Below are positions 1 through 10,571 of a stretch of DNA of 64,000 bases, piece by piece. The notes below the pieces were generated by a model, which saw only the letters and a list, made by a program, of their open reading frames with translations, was not told where the DNA came from and did no database searches. The stretch's first letter is position 1; each line of letters starts with the position of its first letter. The translations under genes were made by a program, and so were the position numbers. This DNA comes from Providencia stuartii (GTDB lineage Bacteria > Pseudomonadota > Gammaproteobacteria > Enterobacterales > Enterobacteriaceae): positions 806,001 to 870,000 of the forward strand of contig NZ_CP119546.1 of the NCBI RefSeq assembly GCF_029277985.1. Reading direction: 5' to 3'.

Positions 1-325
1 CTTTGCAATTGCGGCATTGGGCGGAGAAATTGAAGTCCCAACTCTTGATGGACGTGTAAAACTCAAAATCCCTGCGGAAACGCAAACGGGCAAGATTTTC
101 CGTATGAAAGGTAAAGGCGTGAAATCCGTTCGTGGTGGGTTACAAGGTGATTTGATGTGTCACATTGTGGTTGAAACGCCAGTTAAGTTAAATGAGAAAC
201 AAAAAGAGTTACTCAAAGAGTTTGGTGAGTCACTAGGTGGTAGCAGCGGTGAAAAAAATAGTCCGCGCACAAAAAGTTTTTTAGACGGTGTTAAAAAATT
301 CTTTGATGACCTGACTAATAAATAA
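1..325 (+). CDS. dnaJ: Chaperone DnaJ (Hsp40), C-terminal end only
   Basis: The reading frame is open from the left edge and encodes the last ~108 residues of DnaJ, the J-domain co-chaperone that delivers clients to DnaK. What remains is C-terminal substrate-binding domain II ([21 protein letters not shown]) and the dimerisation tail ending in [11 protein letters not shown], which closely matches the enterobacterial protein as I remember it. The J domain, Gly/Phe region and zinc fingers lie outside the window. A TTG near base 17 is an internal Leu codon, not a start. A hairpin terminator follows directly. Confidence 0.97.
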   Translation, partial: FAIAALGGEIEVPTLDGRVKLKIPAETQTGKIFRMKGKGVKSVRGGLQGDLMCHIVVETPVKLNEKQKELLKEFGESLGGSSGEKNSPRTKSFLDGVKKFFDDLTNK

Positions 326-331
326 TTGAAA

Positions 332-359
332 ATGCCCGCTAGCTGCGGGTATTTTTTTA
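332..359 (+). terminator. Rho-independent terminator after dnaJ
   Basis: ATGCCCGC at 332-339 pairs with GCGGGTAT at 345-352 (one G-U pair), followed by a run of seven T. It closes the dnaJ transcript before the convergent DMT transporter gene. Confidence 0.85.
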
Positions 360-379
360 TCAGTGATTATAATTGCTGA

Positions 380-1228
380 TTAGCTAGCCAGCTTTGCAAG
401 TAATACACCGGATAGAATGACTAAGCATGCAATAATTCGCATCATATTAAATTTTTCTTTTAAGAAAACGATGGATAAAAACATTGCGAAAAGTACGCTG
501 GTTTCTCTGATGGCTGCCACTAACACAATAGAGGCTTGGCTCATAGCCCAGATGGCAATGCCATAACTTATCAGCTGCATTAGCCCTCCCATTAGTCCAG
601 AACGCCAATACTGCCTAATACCTTGAAATAATGTTGTTTTGTATTTTATTATGCCGGGAATGATGAGCACTATCCCATTGAGTAAAAATAGCCATAACGT
701 ATAAATAATCGGATCTTCACTGGCACGAGAGCCTTGCCCATCTGATAAGGTATAACAGGCAGTGAAAAACGCGGTACATAATGCGTAAAATAGTGCTTTT
801 CCCTTGATATTAAAGGTAAATTTTTTACCTGCAAATGCAATAATCACCACACCACTTATAATCAATAAAATACCTAGAAAACCAGATAATGAAAGCATCT
901 CATTAAAAATGATGAGGCTGAGTAATGCGGTAATCAGTGGGGCGGAACCACGGGAAATCGGGTAAATCTGCCCTAAATCACCATGTGTGTATGCTTGGCT
1001 CAAAAAATAGGTATAGCCAATATGAAAAATGACAGACAAAGTTAACCAAGGTAGGGCATTAACGGGAGGCAGTCCAAGTAGAAATAGGGCCGGTAGCGTT
1101 AATACTCCTGAAAAAAAGGCGACCATGACGAGGCCAAAAAAACGATCGTTACCAAATTTAACTAAAGCATTCCAACACGCGTGACAAAATGCGGCAAATA
1201 ATACAGCCAGTAAGATAGTCGTCGTCAT
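380..1228 (-). CDS. EamA/DMT-family inner-membrane transporter
   Basis: The 282-residue, very hydrophobic protein has about ten predicted membrane helices in two repeated EamA halves, the drug/metabolite transporter architecture. The first half carries the family-like segment PISRGSAPLITALLS and the second SIVLVAAIRETSVLFAMFLS. Family members export metabolites, amino acids or drugs; the substrate cannot be read from sequence. It is transcribed toward dnaJ and is not in an operon with its neighbours. Length is normal for the family and no frame damage is visible. Confidence 0.85.
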   Translation of the reverse strand: MTTTILLAVLFAAFCHACWNALVKFGNDRFFGLVMVAFFSGVLTLPALFLLGLPPVNALPWLTLSVIFHIGYTYFLSQAYTHGDLGQIYPISRGSAPLITALLSLIIFNEMLSLSGFLGILLIISGVVIIAFAGKKFTFNIKGKALFYALCTAFFTACYTLSDGQGSRASEDPIIYTLWLFLLNGIVLIIPGIIKYKTTLFQGIRQYWRSGLMGGLMQLISYGIAIWAMSQASIVLVAAIRETSVLFAMFLSIVFLKEKFNMMRIIACLVILSGVLLAKLAS

Positions 1229-1621
1229 AAGAAAATAGCATTTATTTAAAATAGTTACCCAGTATTGCGTAATGGAACATTTTTGTGAAGCGCTTCGAGA
1301 AGCTTCTCTTTTTTTTGCAAACCAAAATACAGGTTTACGAGCCTATACGCACAAAAACAGTCTTGTCTAAAAATCGCCTCGTTACACAGCAAAAGTCGTT
1401 TATTTTAGCTAAAGAAACTGAATCGAGTCTGCTGCTGAAAAAAGAAAAAGATAAAATCAAAATAATTTATTTATACTTAAATTTAACGATAATTTAGCAA
1501 AAAGAGTGAGCAATTTCGCATATTATTCGGTAATGTCGATCTATTATTGATAAATAAACGACTTTTTACGAATTAATGATTAGCATAATATTAACACTCT
1601 ATTTATTTTGGGGTTAAACAT
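1229..1621. other. Intergenic region upstream of nhaA
   Basis: This holds the divergent promoters of the DMT gene and nhaA. The only distinct element is a short palindromic stretch (GAAGCGCTTC, then GAGAAGCTTCTC) running into eight T near 1287-1318, which could be a plus-strand terminator or a chance AT-rich hairpin. The rest is AT-rich. NhaR sites are expected before nhaA from the E. coli system but cannot be placed confidently. Confidence 0.4.
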
Positions 1622-2794
1622 ATGACAGCAATCATCCGTAAATTTTTAAGGTTAGAAGCAGCAGGAGGGCTACTCCTAATTATTGCTGCCATAGTCGCAT
1701 TAATTATGGCGAATTCGCCAGCTCAGGGGCTATATCAGCAATTTTTAGATATCCCTATTTCCGTGAAAATTTCATCACTAGAACTAGATAAACCGTTAAT
1801 TTTATGGGTTAACGATTTTTTGATGGCTATTTTCTTTCTCGTTGTGGGCCTTGAAGTTAAACGAGAGTTACTTGAAGGTTCATTAGCGGGGAAAGACAAA
1901 GCGATTTTTCCCGCGATTGCAGCATTAGGGGGAATGTTAGCTCCTGCGTTAATTTATTTATTATTTAACGGTGCAGATGAGGTCACTCGCCAAGGTTGGG
2001 CAATACCCGCAGCAACAGACATTGCTTTTGCATTGGGTGTAATGGCTCTATTAGGGAAGCGGGTACCAACAGAACTGAAAGTCTTTTTGTTAGCTTTGGC
2101 GATCATTGATGACCTTGGTGTCATTGTGATTATTGCTTTTTTCTACACGAGCTCATTATCGCTAGTTGTGCTTGGCCTAGCCGCTTTGTGTGTTGCCTTA
2201 TTGGTCTTCATGAATTGGCGAAGAGTTGAAAATACCGCAGCATATTTAGTCATTGGACTGATTCTTTGGGTATGTATTCTCAAGTCTGGAGTTCATGCAA
2301 CGCTTGCTGGTGTTATCGTTGGATTCTTGATTCCGCTGCGTGGTACTAACAATACCAAACCATCAGAAGAACTCGAACATGTGCTACATCCATGGGTCGC
2401 TTACATGATTCTACCTATCTTTGCTTTTGCAAATTCAGGAGTACAATTAAACGGCGTCACATTCGATGGATTAATAAGCACATTACCTTTGGGGATCGCT
2501 GCGGGCTTATTATTTGGTAAACCATTAGGTATTTTTCTGTTTAGCTGGATTTCGGTAAAACTTGGGTTTGCGAAGTTACCTGAGTCTATCAATTTAAAAC
2601 AGGTATTTGCCGTTTCAGTCTTATGTGGAATCGGTTTTACTATGTCTATTTTTATTACAGGACTCGCATTTGACGGGCTCGATGATAGCTATAGCACCTA
2701 TTCAAGACTGGGAATTTTGATTGGATCAACACTCGCTGCGTTTTTAGGTTATTTTTTATTAAGAGTAGTCTTACCGAAGATTCAACAAAAGTAA
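1622..2794 (+). CDS. nhaA: Na+/H+ antiporter NhaA
   Basis: This encodes the pH-activated inner-membrane antiporter that expels one Na+ or Li+ in exchange for two H+. The 390 residues match the usual ~388-residue length with twelve hydrophobic segments. The ion-binding Asp pair is seen in [11 protein letters not shown] (Asp163/164 region of E. coli), and the helix IV motif in [16 protein letters not shown] is preceded by a TTGGGGTT-type ribosome site. The activator gene nhaR lies ~180 bp downstream on the same strand, the standard enterobacterial arrangement. Confidence 0.98.
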   Translation: MTAIIRKFLRLEAAGGLLLIIAAIVALIMANSPAQGLYQQFLDIPISVKISSLELDKPLILWVNDFLMAIFFLVVGLEVKRELLEGSLAGKDKAIFPAIAALGGMLAPALIYLLFNGADEVTRQGWAIPAATDIAFALGVMALLGKRVPTELKVFLLALAIIDDLGVIVIIAFFYTSSLSLVVLGLAALCVALLVFMNWRRVENTAAYLVIGLILWVCILKSGVHATLAGVIVGFLIPLRGTNNTKPSEELEHVLHPWVAYMILPIFAFANSGVQLNGVTFDGLISTLPLGIAAGLLFGKPLGIFLFSWISVKLGFAKLPESINLKQVFAVSVLCGIGFTMSIFITGLAFDGLDDSYSTYSRLGILIGSTLAAFLGYFLLRVVLPKIQQK

Positions 2795-2978
2795 CTATTG
2801 TCTGAATTCCGATAATTTCAGAAATAAATAGTAAGAATTCCCGAGTTAATGGACTATGATATACCCACAACACGCATTGTTCGTGTTGTGGGTATTTCCA
2901 TAATAACTCCTGCAAAAGGGGCAGAGAAAAACAGTATGGTCAGTATTGATTATTATTGGCGGTACAGAAGGAATCGAT

Positions 2979-3902
2979 ATGCGGGTTTCACATCTTAATT
3001 TTAATCATCTTTATTATTTTTGGCATGTATGTAAAGAAGGTTCTGTCGTTGGGGCAGCCGAAGCGCTGTATTTAACGCCTCAAACGATTACCGGACAGAT
3101 AAAAGCATTAGAAGAACGATTAGGTGGCAAGTTATTTAAGCGTCAAGGGCGTGGATTAGTTCCATCGGAGCTTGGGCAACTCATTTTTCGCTACGCAGAT
3201 AAAATGTTTATGTTAAGCCAAGAGATGCTTGACATAGTTAACTACAGTCGAGAATCAAACCTTTTGTTTGATGTTGGCGTTGCCGATGCGTTATCAAAAC
3301 AATTAGTCAGTCGCGTTTTAGAAACTGCTGTCGTTGAACATGAACAGATTCATCTACGCTGTTTTGAATCGACGCACGAAATGTTACTCGAACAACTGAG
3401 CCAACATAAATTGGATATGATTTTATCGGATTGTCCAGTGGACTCATCACAGCAGGAAGGTTTATTTTCTGTGAAGTTAGGCGAATGCAGCGTCAGTTTC
3501 TTCTGCCGTCAACCCATACCTAAGAAACCTTTTCCTGAATGTCTAGAAGAACGTCGTTTATTAATACCGGGTCGCCGTTCAATGTTGGGACGCCACTTAT
3601 TGACTTGGATCCGTAATAAGAATTTGCAAGTTGAAGTACTGGGTGAATTTGATGATGCTGCGTTAATGAAAGCCTTTGGTGTGTCTCATAATGCAATCTT
3701 TGTGGCGCCATCATTATATGCCGCGGATATTTTGGAAGGTGAGGATGTTATCGAACTAGGCAGGTTAGATAGCGTTAAAGAAGAGTATTTTGTGATTTTT
3801 GCAGAACGTATGATCCAACATCCAGCCGTTCAGCGTGTCTGTAATAAAGATTTTTCCAATTTATTCTCTGCACCATTTGATAAACTTGAGAAAAAAGTAT
3901 GA
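2979..3902 (+). CDS. nhaR: LysR-type activator of nhaA, NhaR
   Basis: This Na+-responsive LysR-type regulator activates nhaA (and in E. coli also osmC and pga). The N-terminal winged helix reads [19 protein letters not shown], followed by [20 protein letters not shown], nearly identical to the E. coli sequence I recall. I place the start at ATG 2979, preceded by AGAAGGA, giving 307 residues (E. coli 301). An in-frame TTG at 2946 would add eleven residues absent from the family. The C-terminal co-inducer domain is complete. Confidence 0.96.
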   Translation: MRVSHLNFNHLYYFWHVCKEGSVVGAAEALYLTPQTITGQIKALEERLGGKLFKRQGRGLVPSELGQLIFRYADKMFMLSQEMLDIVNYSRESNLLFDVGVADALSKQLVSRVLETAVVEHEQIHLRCFESTHEMLLEQLSQHKLDMILSDCPVDSSQQEGLFSVKLGECSVSFFCRQPIPKKPFPECLEERRLLIPGRRSMLGRHLLTWIRNKNLQVEVLGEFDDAALMKAFGVSHNAIFVAPSLYAADILEGEDVIELGRLDSVKEEYFVIFAERMIQHPAVQRVCNKDFSNLFSAPFDKLEKKV

Positions 3903-3907
3903 CAGAC

Positions 3908-3936
3908 AAAAAAACCGGCAAGAGCCGGTTTTTTTA
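3908..3936. terminator. Bidirectional terminator between nhaR and rpsT
   Basis: AACCGGC (3913-3919), loop AAGA, GCCGGTT (3924-3930), with A-tract before and T-tract after. It can therefore end both convergent transcripts. Confidence 0.9.
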
Positions 3937-3954
3937 GCTAATCAAGAAGCAATA

Positions 3955-4215
3955 TTACATCGCTTTGATTTGAGCTGCTAAGTTAGCTTTATGACGAGCA
4001 GCTTTATTTTTGTGGATCAGGCCTTTAGTGGCGTGACGATCAACAATAGGTTGCATGTCATTGAATGCTTTCTGAGCTGCTTCTTTATCGCCAGCTGCGA
4101 TCGCAAAGTAAACTTTCTTGATAAAAGTACGCACCATAGAACGACGGCTAGCGTTATGCTGACGACGTTTCTCAGATTGTATAGCGCGTTTCTTAGCTGA
4201 TTTGATATTAGCCAA
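3955..4215 (-). CDS. rpsT: 30S ribosomal protein S20
   Basis: The 86-residue basic protein ([19 protein letters not shown]...) is S20, which binds 16S rRNA early in 30S assembly. The start codon is TTG (complement of CAA at 4213-4215) with a GGGAG Shine-Dalgarno. The UUG start is known in E. coli rpsT, where it is linked to autogenous translational control, so it is conserved rather than a mis-call. A good promoter lies ~50 bp upstream. The gene is divergent from ribF, as in E. coli. Confidence 0.98.
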   Translation of the reverse strand: MANIKSAKKRAIQSEKRRQHNASRRSMVRTFIKKVYFAIAAGDKEAAQKAFNDMQPIVDRHATKGLIHKNKAARHKANLAAQIKAM

Positions 4216-4263
4216 GGTCCAACTCCCAAATGTATTCTATTGAGGACAATTCAAAGGTCGAGG

Positions 4264-4292
4264 AATATGCCCTTTCGGCCTTCATTTGTCAA
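4264..4292 (-). promoter_or_regulatory. Sigma-70 promoter of rpsT
   Basis: On the minus strand TTGACA (complement of 4287-4292), exactly 17 bp, then CATATT (complement of 4264-4269). The -35 is perfect, and the predicted 5' leader is about 40 nt. Confidence 0.7.
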
Positions 4293-4758
4293 TGGATTTG
4301 TGCAAATAAACGTCGTGTACATCGACGCATGTGCGGTTGTGAATGGTGCAAGATTCTACCAGCAAATGCTAGAGGAATACAGATCTTCACACGAAAAAAA
4401 GCGTATTTGATGACACATAATAAAAAAAATTTTTACTGAAAAAATTTTTGAGGTGAAGATAATAGCGACGGGTATGATTATTGAACAAAAATTGGTTATT
4501 TGTTATCCATTGATAACAATAGGTTGCATAAGTCTGTACGAAAGTCAGAAAAATTTACGATTTTTCGAGACCTCAGCGCAATTTTGTTGTATTGATAATC
4601 CATTGGTTATCCCTATATTTTGATCTTTATATTCGCGATAGAGAATTTTGACCAGTTAAAAGTCATTAAGCAGTACGGTTTATCTGGGCCAAAAGCTCCC
4701 TTTAAGTGATATTTTGATCAAAAAATGGCGATTGAATGCAACCTTTTACGAACTTGGG
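4293..4758. other. rpsT-ribF intergenic region
   Basis: No gene is supported here. Apart from the two promoters annotated separately, two related imperfect palindromes occur: GTTATC-CATT-GATAAC at 4502-4517 and GATAA...TTATC at 4594-4611. They share the core ATCCATTG. Their role is unknown. Confidence 0.4.
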
Positions 4759-4787
4759 TTAACCTTAAGCGTCGTACAAGGTATAAT
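4759..4787 (+). promoter_or_regulatory. Sigma-70 promoter of the ribF operon
   Basis: TTAACC (4759-4764), 17 bp, then a consensus TATAAT (4782-4787), about 30 bp before the ribF ATG. Confidence 0.65.
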
Positions 4788-4816
4788 CCAGCAATTTCCT
4801 CGGTATTGAGCCTGTT

Positions 4817-5755
4817 ATGGAGCTAATTCGCGGTATACAAAATATCCGGGCGCACCATCATGGTTGCGTGCTGACTATTGGTAATTTTGATGGTGTCCAT
4901 CGTGGGCATCAGGCTTTACTTCAAAATTTGAAGCAAAAAGGTGAGCAGTTGGGGTTACCCACTGTTGTGATGATTTTTGAACCACAACCTCTTGAGTTTT
5001 TTATCGGTGACAAAGCACCTGCTCGTCTGACTCGTTTACGAGATAAAGTGAAATACTTGGCTGATAGTGGGATTGACTACCTACTATGTGTTGAGTTCAA
5101 TCAACACTTTGCCTCTTTAACACCCGATGAGTTTGTTGCAGAGTTACTGGTAAAAAAACTGGGCGTGAAATATCTCGCTATTGGCGATGATTTTCGTTTT
5201 GGCAAGAATCGCATGGGAGATTTTGCTTTCCTACAGCAAGCAGGCGATCAGTATGGATTTGAAGTCGCGGATACTGAAAGTTTTTGTGATTCAGGGCTAC
5301 GTATCAGTAGTACTGCGATTCGCAAAGCAATACAAGATAACGATCTGGCATTAGCGGAAACGTTATTAGGCCACCCATATCGTATCAGTGGACGCGTTGT
5401 TCATGGAAATCAACTTGGGCGTACTATTGGTTTCCCGACGGCTAATTTGCCGTTAAAACGATTAGTCACACCAGTGACGGGTGTGTATGCTGTAGAAGTT
5501 TATGGTTTAGGGGATAAGCCTCTACCCGGCGTGGCAAATATTGGTACTAGACCAACAGTATCTGGTAAAGGCCAACAATTAGAAGTTCATCTAATTGATG
5601 CCAATATGGATTTATATGGACGTCATATTGATGTCGTGTTACGTAAGAAGTTACGTGACGAACAGCGGTTTGCTTCATTAGACGCGCTTAAGGAGCAAAT
5701 TGCTAAAGATGTGATTGTGGCTAGAGATTACTTAGCTGCAACGAATGTCAGATAA
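4817..5755 (+). CDS. ribF: Bifunctional riboflavin kinase / FAD synthetase
   Basis: This converts riboflavin to FMN and then FAD. The N-terminal nucleotidyltransferase domain shows TIGNFDGVHRGHQALL, and the C-terminal flavokinase domain shows GRTIGFPTANLPL and GVYAVEV. Length is 312 residues, as usual. It starts the ribF-ileS-lspA-fkpB-ispH run, with 28 bp to ileS, and is divergent from rpsT. The whole reading frame is intact. Confidence 0.98.
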   Translation: MELIRGIQNIRAHHHGCVLTIGNFDGVHRGHQALLQNLKQKGEQLGLPTVVMIFEPQPLEFFIGDKAPARLTRLRDKVKYLADSGIDYLLCVEFNQHFASLTPDEFVAELLVKKLGVKYLAIGDDFRFGKNRMGDFAFLQQAGDQYGFEVADTESFCDSGLRISSTAIRKAIQDNDLALAETLLGHPYRISGRVVHGNQLGRTIGFPTANLPLKRLVTPVTGVYAVEVYGLGDKPLPGVANIGTRPTVSGKGQQLEVHLIDANMDLYGRHIDVVLRKKLRDEQRFASLDALKEQIAKDVIVARDYLAATNVR

Positions 5756-5783
5756 TTTAGCGGAAAAATGGAACTGAGAATCG

Positions 5784-8594
5784 ATGAGTGACTATAAAAA
5801 TACCCTGAATCTACCAGAAACAGGGTTTCCAATGCGTGGCGATCTCGCTAAACGCGAACCACAAATGTTAGAACGTTGGTACAAAGAAGGTTTGTATCAA
5901 GCTATCCGTCAGGCAAAATTAGGTAAGAAAACGTTTATTTTGCATGATGGCCCTCCGTATGCTAACGGTAGTATTCATATTGGTCACTCAGTTAACAAAA
6001 TTCTCAAAGACATTATTATTAAATCCAAAGGGTTGGCGGGATATGATTCCCCATACATCCCTGGTTGGGATTGCCATGGTTTACCTATTGAACATAAAGT
6101 TGAGCAAATAGTCGGTAAGCCAGGGGAAAAAGTTTCCGCCGCTGAATTTCGCGCACAATGCCGTCAATATGCGAAAGAGCAAATTGAAGGCCAAAAAGCT
6201 GACTTTATTCGCCTTGGTGTTTTGGGTGAGTGGGATAAGCCGTATCTGACGATGGACTTCAAAACAGAAGCAAACATTATCAGAGCCTTAGGGAAAACTA
6301 TCGCGAATGGTCATCTAGTGAAAGGGGCAAAACCTGTTCACTGGTGTACAGCTTGTGGTTCTTCACTCGCCGAAGCAGAAGTGGAATACTATGATAAAAC
6401 GTCACCCTCTATCTTTGTGCGCTTCCCTGCGATAGATAGTCATGCGGTGTACGAAAAATTCGGTGTGGCGGGCGATAAAACGCCAGCGTTAGTTATTTGG
6501 ACAACAACGCCTTGGACGTTACCCGCGAACCGCGCTATCTCACTGAACCCTGAGTTTAAATACCAGTTGGTTGAAGCCAATGGCGAAGTAGTTATCCTTG
6601 CTGCTGATCTCGTTGAAGATGTCATGAAAACAGCGGGCATTGAGTCTTGGAAGGTGCTGGGTGAATGTGAAGGTAGTGCCCTTGAATTATTGCGCTTCCA
6701 GCATCCATTTATGGGCTTTGATGTTCCTGCTATCTTAGGTGATCACGTAACCTTAGATGCAGGTACAGGGGCAGTACATACTGCGCCGGGACATGGTCCT
6801 GAAGACTATGTCGTCGGTCAAAAATATGGTCTAGAAACGGCGAACCCAGTCGGTCCCGATGGTTGCTTCCTTGCGAACACATACCCAACATTAGATGGTG
6901 TGTTCATCTTCAAGGCTAACGATGTCATTGTTGAATTACTCAAAGAAAAAGGCGCATTGCTGTATAAGCAAGCAATTTCACATAGCTATCCATGCTGCTG
7001 GCGTCACAAAACGCCGGTTATTTTCCGTGCTACACCACAATGGTTTATTGGCATGGATAAAAACGGTTTACGTGAGCAATCATTAAAAGAGATTGATATC
7101 GTTCAGTGGATCCCTGGTTGGGGTCGTGCACGTATTGAAGCCATGGTTGAAAATCGCCCTGACTGGTGTATCTCTCGTCAGCGTACTTGGGGTACCCCGA
7201 TGTCGCTGTTCGTGCATAAAGACACTGAAGAGCTACATCCTCGCACGTTGGAGTTGATGGAAGAAGTCGCTAAACGTGTTGAAGTGGATGGTATCCAAGC
7301 ATGGTGGGATCTGGATCCAGCAGAACTATTAGGTGATGAAGCTGAAATCTACCGTAAAGTGCCAGACACATTAGACGTATGGTTTGACTCAGGGTCGACC
7401 CACTTTGCCGTTGTGGATGCGCGCCCAGAGTATCATGGTAACTCAGCCGACATGTACCTTGAAGGTTCAGACCAACATCGTGGCTGGTTTATGTCGTCAT
7501 TAATGCTGTCAACAGCGATGAAAGGTAAAGCACCTTATCGTCAAGTACTGACGCATGGTTTTACTGTCGATGGTCAAGGCCGTAAGATGTCCAAATCTTT
7601 AGGCAATACGATCAGTCCACAGGATGTGATGAATAAACTGGGTGCGGATATTTTACGTTTATGGGTAGCATCAACAGATTACACTGGTGAAATTGCAGTG
7701 TCTGATGAAATCTTAAAACGTGCCGCTGATTCTTACCGCCGTATTCGTAACACCGCGCGCTTCTTACTTGCTAACTTAAATGGCTTTAATCCTGAAACGG
7801 ATATGGTGAAGCCTGAAGAGATGGTGACGTTGGATAGATGGGCGGTGGGACGTGCGCTAGAAGCACAAAAAGAGATCACAAAAGCGTATGATGAATATGA
7901 TTTCTTATCCGTCATTCAGCGTTTAATGCATTTCTGTTCTATCGAAATGGGCTCTTTCTATCTGGATATCATTAAAGATCGCCAATATACTGCGAAAAGT
8001 GACAGCTTAGCGCGTCGTAGCTGCCAAACTGCACTATTCCATATTGCGGAAGCGCTTGTTCGTTGGATTGCACCTGTGCTTTCTTTCACCGCGGATGAAA
8101 TATGGAACGAATTGCCGGGTGAGCGTGCTAAGTTTGTATTAACTGAAGAATGGTATGATGCCTTGTTTGGCTTAGCGGCATCTGAAGAGATGAACGATGA
8201 CTTCTGGGCTGAATTGCTCGCTGTTCGTGGTGAAGTGAACAAAGTTCTTGAACAAGCTCGTGCGGATAAACACATTGGTGGTTCGTTAGAAGCCTCTGTT
8301 GTCTTGTATGCAGATAAAGATCTAGCCGCTAAACTGAACAGTTTATCAGATGAATTACGCTTTGTTCTTTTGACCTCTCAAGCTTCCGTTGTTGATATTG
8401 CGTCAGCGCCAGCGGATGCACAGGCGTCTGAACTGAGTGGTTTAAAAATTGGCTTTAGCAAAGCTTCCGGTGAGAAATGTCCTCGCTGTTGGCATTATGC
8501 TAATGATGTAGGTTCCGTTGCGGATCACCCTGAACTGTGTGGTCGCTGTGTCACTAACGTAGCCGGAAACGGTGAAATACGTAAATTTGCATAA
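5784..8594 (+). CDS. ileS: Isoleucyl-tRNA synthetase
   Basis: A class I synthetase charging tRNA-Ile, 936 residues. The HIGH motif is in [15 protein letters not shown] near residue 60 and the KMSKS loop is [10 protein letters not shown]. The CP1 editing domain contains the [13 protein letters not shown] motif, and a C-terminal zinc site reads [11 protein letters not shown] ... CGRCVTN. The stop overlaps the lspA ATG by one base, indicating translational coupling. Length and motifs match the E. coli bacterial-type enzyme (the mupirocin-sensitive class by family). Confidence 0.99.
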   Translation: MSDYKNTLNLPETGFPMRGDLAKREPQMLERWYKEGLYQAIRQAKLGKKTFILHDGPPYANGSIHIGHSVNKILKDIIIKSKGLAGYDSPYIPGWDCHGLPIEHKVEQIVGKPGEKVSAAEFRAQCRQYAKEQIEGQKADFIRLGVLGEWDKPYLTMDFKTEANIIRALGKTIANGHLVKGAKPVHWCTACGSSLAEAEVEYYDKTSPSIFVRFPAIDSHAVYEKFGVAGDKTPALVIWTTTPWTLPANRAISLNPEFKYQLVEANGEVVILAADLVEDVMKTAGIESWKVLGECEGSALELLRFQHPFMGFDVPAILGDHVTLDAGTGAVHTAPGHGPEDYVVGQKYGLETANPVGPDGCFLANTYPTLDGVFIFKANDVIVELLKEKGALLYKQAISHSYPCCWRHKTPVIFRATPQWFIGMDKNGLREQSLKEIDIVQWIPGWGRARIEAMVENRPDWCISRQRTWGTPMSLFVHKDTEELHPRTLELMEEVAKRVEVDGIQAWWDLDPAELLGDEAEIYRKVPDTLDVWFDSGSTHFAVVDARPEYHGNSADMYLEGSDQHRGWFMSSLMLSTAMKGKAPYRQVLTHGFTVDGQGRKMSKSLGNTISPQDVMNKLGADILRLWVASTDYTGEIAVSDEILKRAADSYRRIRNTARFLLANLNGFNPETDMVKPEEMVTLDRWAVGRALEAQKEITKAYDEYDFLSVIQRLMHFCSIEMGSFYLDIIKDRQYTAKSDSLARRSCQTALFHIAEALVRWIAPVLSFTADEIWNELPGERAKFVLTEEWYDALFGLAASEEMNDDFWAELLAVRGEVNKVLEQARADKHIGGSLEASVVLYADKDLAAKLNSLSDELRFVLLTSQASVVDIASAPADAQASELSGLKIGFSKASGEKCPRCWHYANDVGSVADHPELCGRCVTNVAGNGEIRKFA

Positions 8595-9094
8595 TGAAGA
8601 AACCTATTTGTTCTACTGGATTGCGCTGGCTGTGGTTAACCGTTGTATTGATAGCATTGGATTTAGGCATCAAACAGTTAGTCTTGAAAGAGATGACGCT
8701 GTATGATGCGCATCCAGTCATGCCTTATCTCAATTTAATGTATGCACAGAACTTCGGTGCTGCATTTAGCTTTCTCGCTGATGAGGGCGGCTGGCAACGC
8801 TGGTTCTTTGCTGGGGTAGCCATCGCGATATCTATCATCCTAATGGTGATGATGTATCGCCAAAGTGCGCAAAAACGCTTAAGCAATATTGCGTATGCGC
8901 TAATTATCAGTGGAGCAATTGGTAATCTTAGTGACCGGTTGATGCACGGTTTCGTTGTCGATTATATTGATTTTTATATTGGTAATTGGCATTACCCAAC
9001 ATTCAACCTTGCAGATATTACGATTTGTATTGGTGCTGCTTTAGTGATCTTAGAGGGTTTCTTACCGGATAAGGACAAAAAGAAAGCAAATTAA
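8594..9094 (+). CDS. lspA: Lipoprotein signal peptidase II
   Basis: An inner-membrane aspartyl peptidase that removes the signal peptide from diacylglyceryl-prolipoproteins; it would process the lipoproteins at 43437 and 59650. The 166 residues include four hydrophobic segments and the conserved blocks [28 protein letters not shown] and FNLADI, which carry the catalytic Asp pair. ATG overlaps the ileS stop codon. A terminator-like hairpin separates it from fkpB. Confidence 0.97.
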   Translation: MKKPICSTGLRWLWLTVVLIALDLGIKQLVLKEMTLYDAHPVMPYLNLMYAQNFGAAFSFLADEGGWQRWFFAGVAIAISIILMVMMYRQSAQKRLSNIAYALIISGAIGNLSDRLMHGFVVDYIDFYIGNWHYPTFNLADITICIGAALVILEGFLPDKDKKKAN

Positions 9095-9110
9095 CTGATA
9101 TAATAACCCT

Positions 9111-9139
9111 CAGCCCGGTTTTGCCGGGCTGATTTTTAT
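9111..9139 (+). terminator. Hairpin terminator/attenuator between lspA and fkpB
   Basis: CAGCCCGG (9111-9118) pairs perfectly with CCGGGCTG (9124-9131), followed by ATTTTTATC. It probably reduces read-through into fkpB-ispH. Confidence 0.75.
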
Positions 9140-9161
9140 CATAGCAAAATAGGTTCGATTT

Positions 9162-9632
9162 ATGTCTACTCAGGTACAACCGCACAGTGCCGTATTACTG
9201 CATTTCACCTTGAAATTAGAAGATGGTTCAACGGCGGATTCTTCACTTAGTCAGGGGAAACCTGCATTATTTAGTTTAGGTAATGGCTCGCTTTCTCCTG
9301 AATTAGAAGCGCAGCTATTGGGGCTAAATGTCGGTGAGAAGAAAAGTTTTTCTTTGCCAGGAGATACCGTATTCGGTAAGCATAATCCTGATTTAATTCA
9401 ATACTTTTCATTACGTGATTTCACTGAAACAGGGATACCTGAGATAGGGACTATTATGCTTTTTTCTGCAATGAATGGCAGTGAAATGCCAGGGGTAGTA
9501 AAATCAATAGAAGGTGAGTCAGTCACTATTGATTTTAATCACCCGTTAGCAGAGCAAGAAATCACTTTTGATATTGAAGTACTTGAAATTGACCCGCAAT
9601 TGGAGAGTCAAAATGCAAATATTAATGGCTAA
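9162..9632 (+). CDS. fkpB: FKBP-type peptidyl-prolyl isomerase (SlpA family)
   Basis: A 156-residue SlpA-type FKBP ([21 protein letters not shown], then [15 protein letters not shown]), with the insert-in-flap chaperone domain between the two halves typical of SlpA. It isomerises X-Pro bonds and has chaperone activity in the cytoplasm. Its 3' end overlaps the start of ispH by 20 bp, suggesting coupled translation. It is slightly longer than E. coli FkpB (149), with an Asn-rich tail created by the overlap. Confidence 0.95.
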   Translation: MSTQVQPHSAVLLHFTLKLEDGSTADSSLSQGKPALFSLGNGSLSPELEAQLLGLNVGEKKSFSLPGDTVFGKHNPDLIQYFSLRDFTETGIPEIGTIMLFSAMNGSEMPGVVKSIEGESVTIDFNHPLAEQEITFDIEVLEIDPQLESQNANING

Positions 9633-10566
9633 CCCTCGTGGCTTTTGTGCAGGGGTAGACCGCGCAATCAGTATTGTAGAAAGAGCACTTGAGCTTTATG
9701 GTGCCCCTATTTATGTACGTCATGAAGTGGTTCATAACCGTTATGTGGTGGATGATCTACGTCAGCGCGGTGCTATTTTTATTGAAGAGATCTCTGAAGT
9801 ACCCGATGGTTCTATCCTTATTTTTTCCGCTCACGGTGTTTCACAAGCGATCCGCCAAGAAGCACGTTCACGTGATTTAACGATGCTATTTGATGCTACC
9901 TGCCCATTGGTCACGAAAGTGCATATGGAAGTAGCGCGTGCGAGCCGAAAAGGCAAAGAAGCCATCTTGATTGGTCATGCAGGTCATCCTGAAGTTGAAG
10001 GTACCATGGGGCAGTATAACAACCCTGAAGGTGGAATGTACCTTGTTGAGTGCCCAGAAGATGTTTGGAAACTACAAGTGAAAGATGAAAACAACTTGTG
10101 TTTTATGACGCAAACAACGCTTTCTGTTGATGATACCTCAGATGTTATCGATGCTTTAACACAACGTTTTCCAAGTATTGTTGGACCACGTAAAGATGAT
10201 ATTTGCTATGCGACAACTAACCGACAAGAAGCCGCCCGTGAACTTGCCGAACGTGCTGACATTGTGCTGGTTGTTGGCTCGAAAAACTCATCGAACTCAA
10301 ACCGCTTGGCAGAGTTAGCCTCTCGGATGAAAAAGCCGGCTTATCTAATTGATGGCGCAGAAGATATTAAAACTGAGTGGCTATCTGATAAAAATATTAT
10401 CGGTTTAACAGCGGGAGCTTCGGCGCCGGATATTCTAGTTCGTCAGGTTATCGATAAGCTTCAAGAACTTGGTGCGAATGAGGTAGTGGAACTACAAGGC
10501 CGTGAAGAAAACATCGTGTTTGAAGTGCCTAAAGAGCTACGTGTTGAAGTCAAACAAATTAGCTAA
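9613..10566 (+). CDS. ispH: 4-hydroxy-3-methylbut-2-enyl diphosphate reductase
   Basis: The last enzyme of the MEP isoprenoid pathway, an iron-sulfur enzyme forming IPP and DMAPP. Three cluster-ligand cysteines are visible: [22 protein letters not shown] and [12 protein letters not shown] choose ATG 9613 ([11 protein letters not shown], 317 residues, GGAGAG site nine bases upstream) because it matches the family start. The upstream TTG at 9568 would add fifteen residues translated from fkpB in another frame. Confidence 0.97.
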   Translation: MQILMANPRGFCAGVDRAISIVERALELYGAPIYVRHEVVHNRYVVDDLRQRGAIFIEEISEVPDGSILIFSAHGVSQAIRQEARSRDLTMLFDATCPLVTKVHMEVARASRKGKEAILIGHAGHPEVEGTMGQYNNPEGGMYLVECPEDVWKLQVKDENNLCFMTQTTLSVDDTSDVIDALTQRFPSIVGPRKDDICYATTNRQEAARELAERADIVLVVGSKNSSNSNRLAELASRMKKPAYLIDGAEDIKTEWLSDKNIIGLTAGASAPDILVRQVIDKLQELGANEVVELQGREENIVFEVPKELRVEVKQIS

Positions 10567-10571
10567 GGCGA

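Noticed and set aside
1285..1497. 70-codon open frame before nhaA
   Set aside because: Lys-rich translation of AT-rich intergenic DNA, no ribosome site, no recognisable domain.
2655..2915. 86-codon minus-strand frame over the nhaA 3' end
   Set aside because: Largely antisense to a certain gene, with no start context or homology.
4230..4439. 69-codon open frame over the rpsT promoter
   Set aside because: It runs antisense through the rpsT -35/-10 and has no family resemblance.
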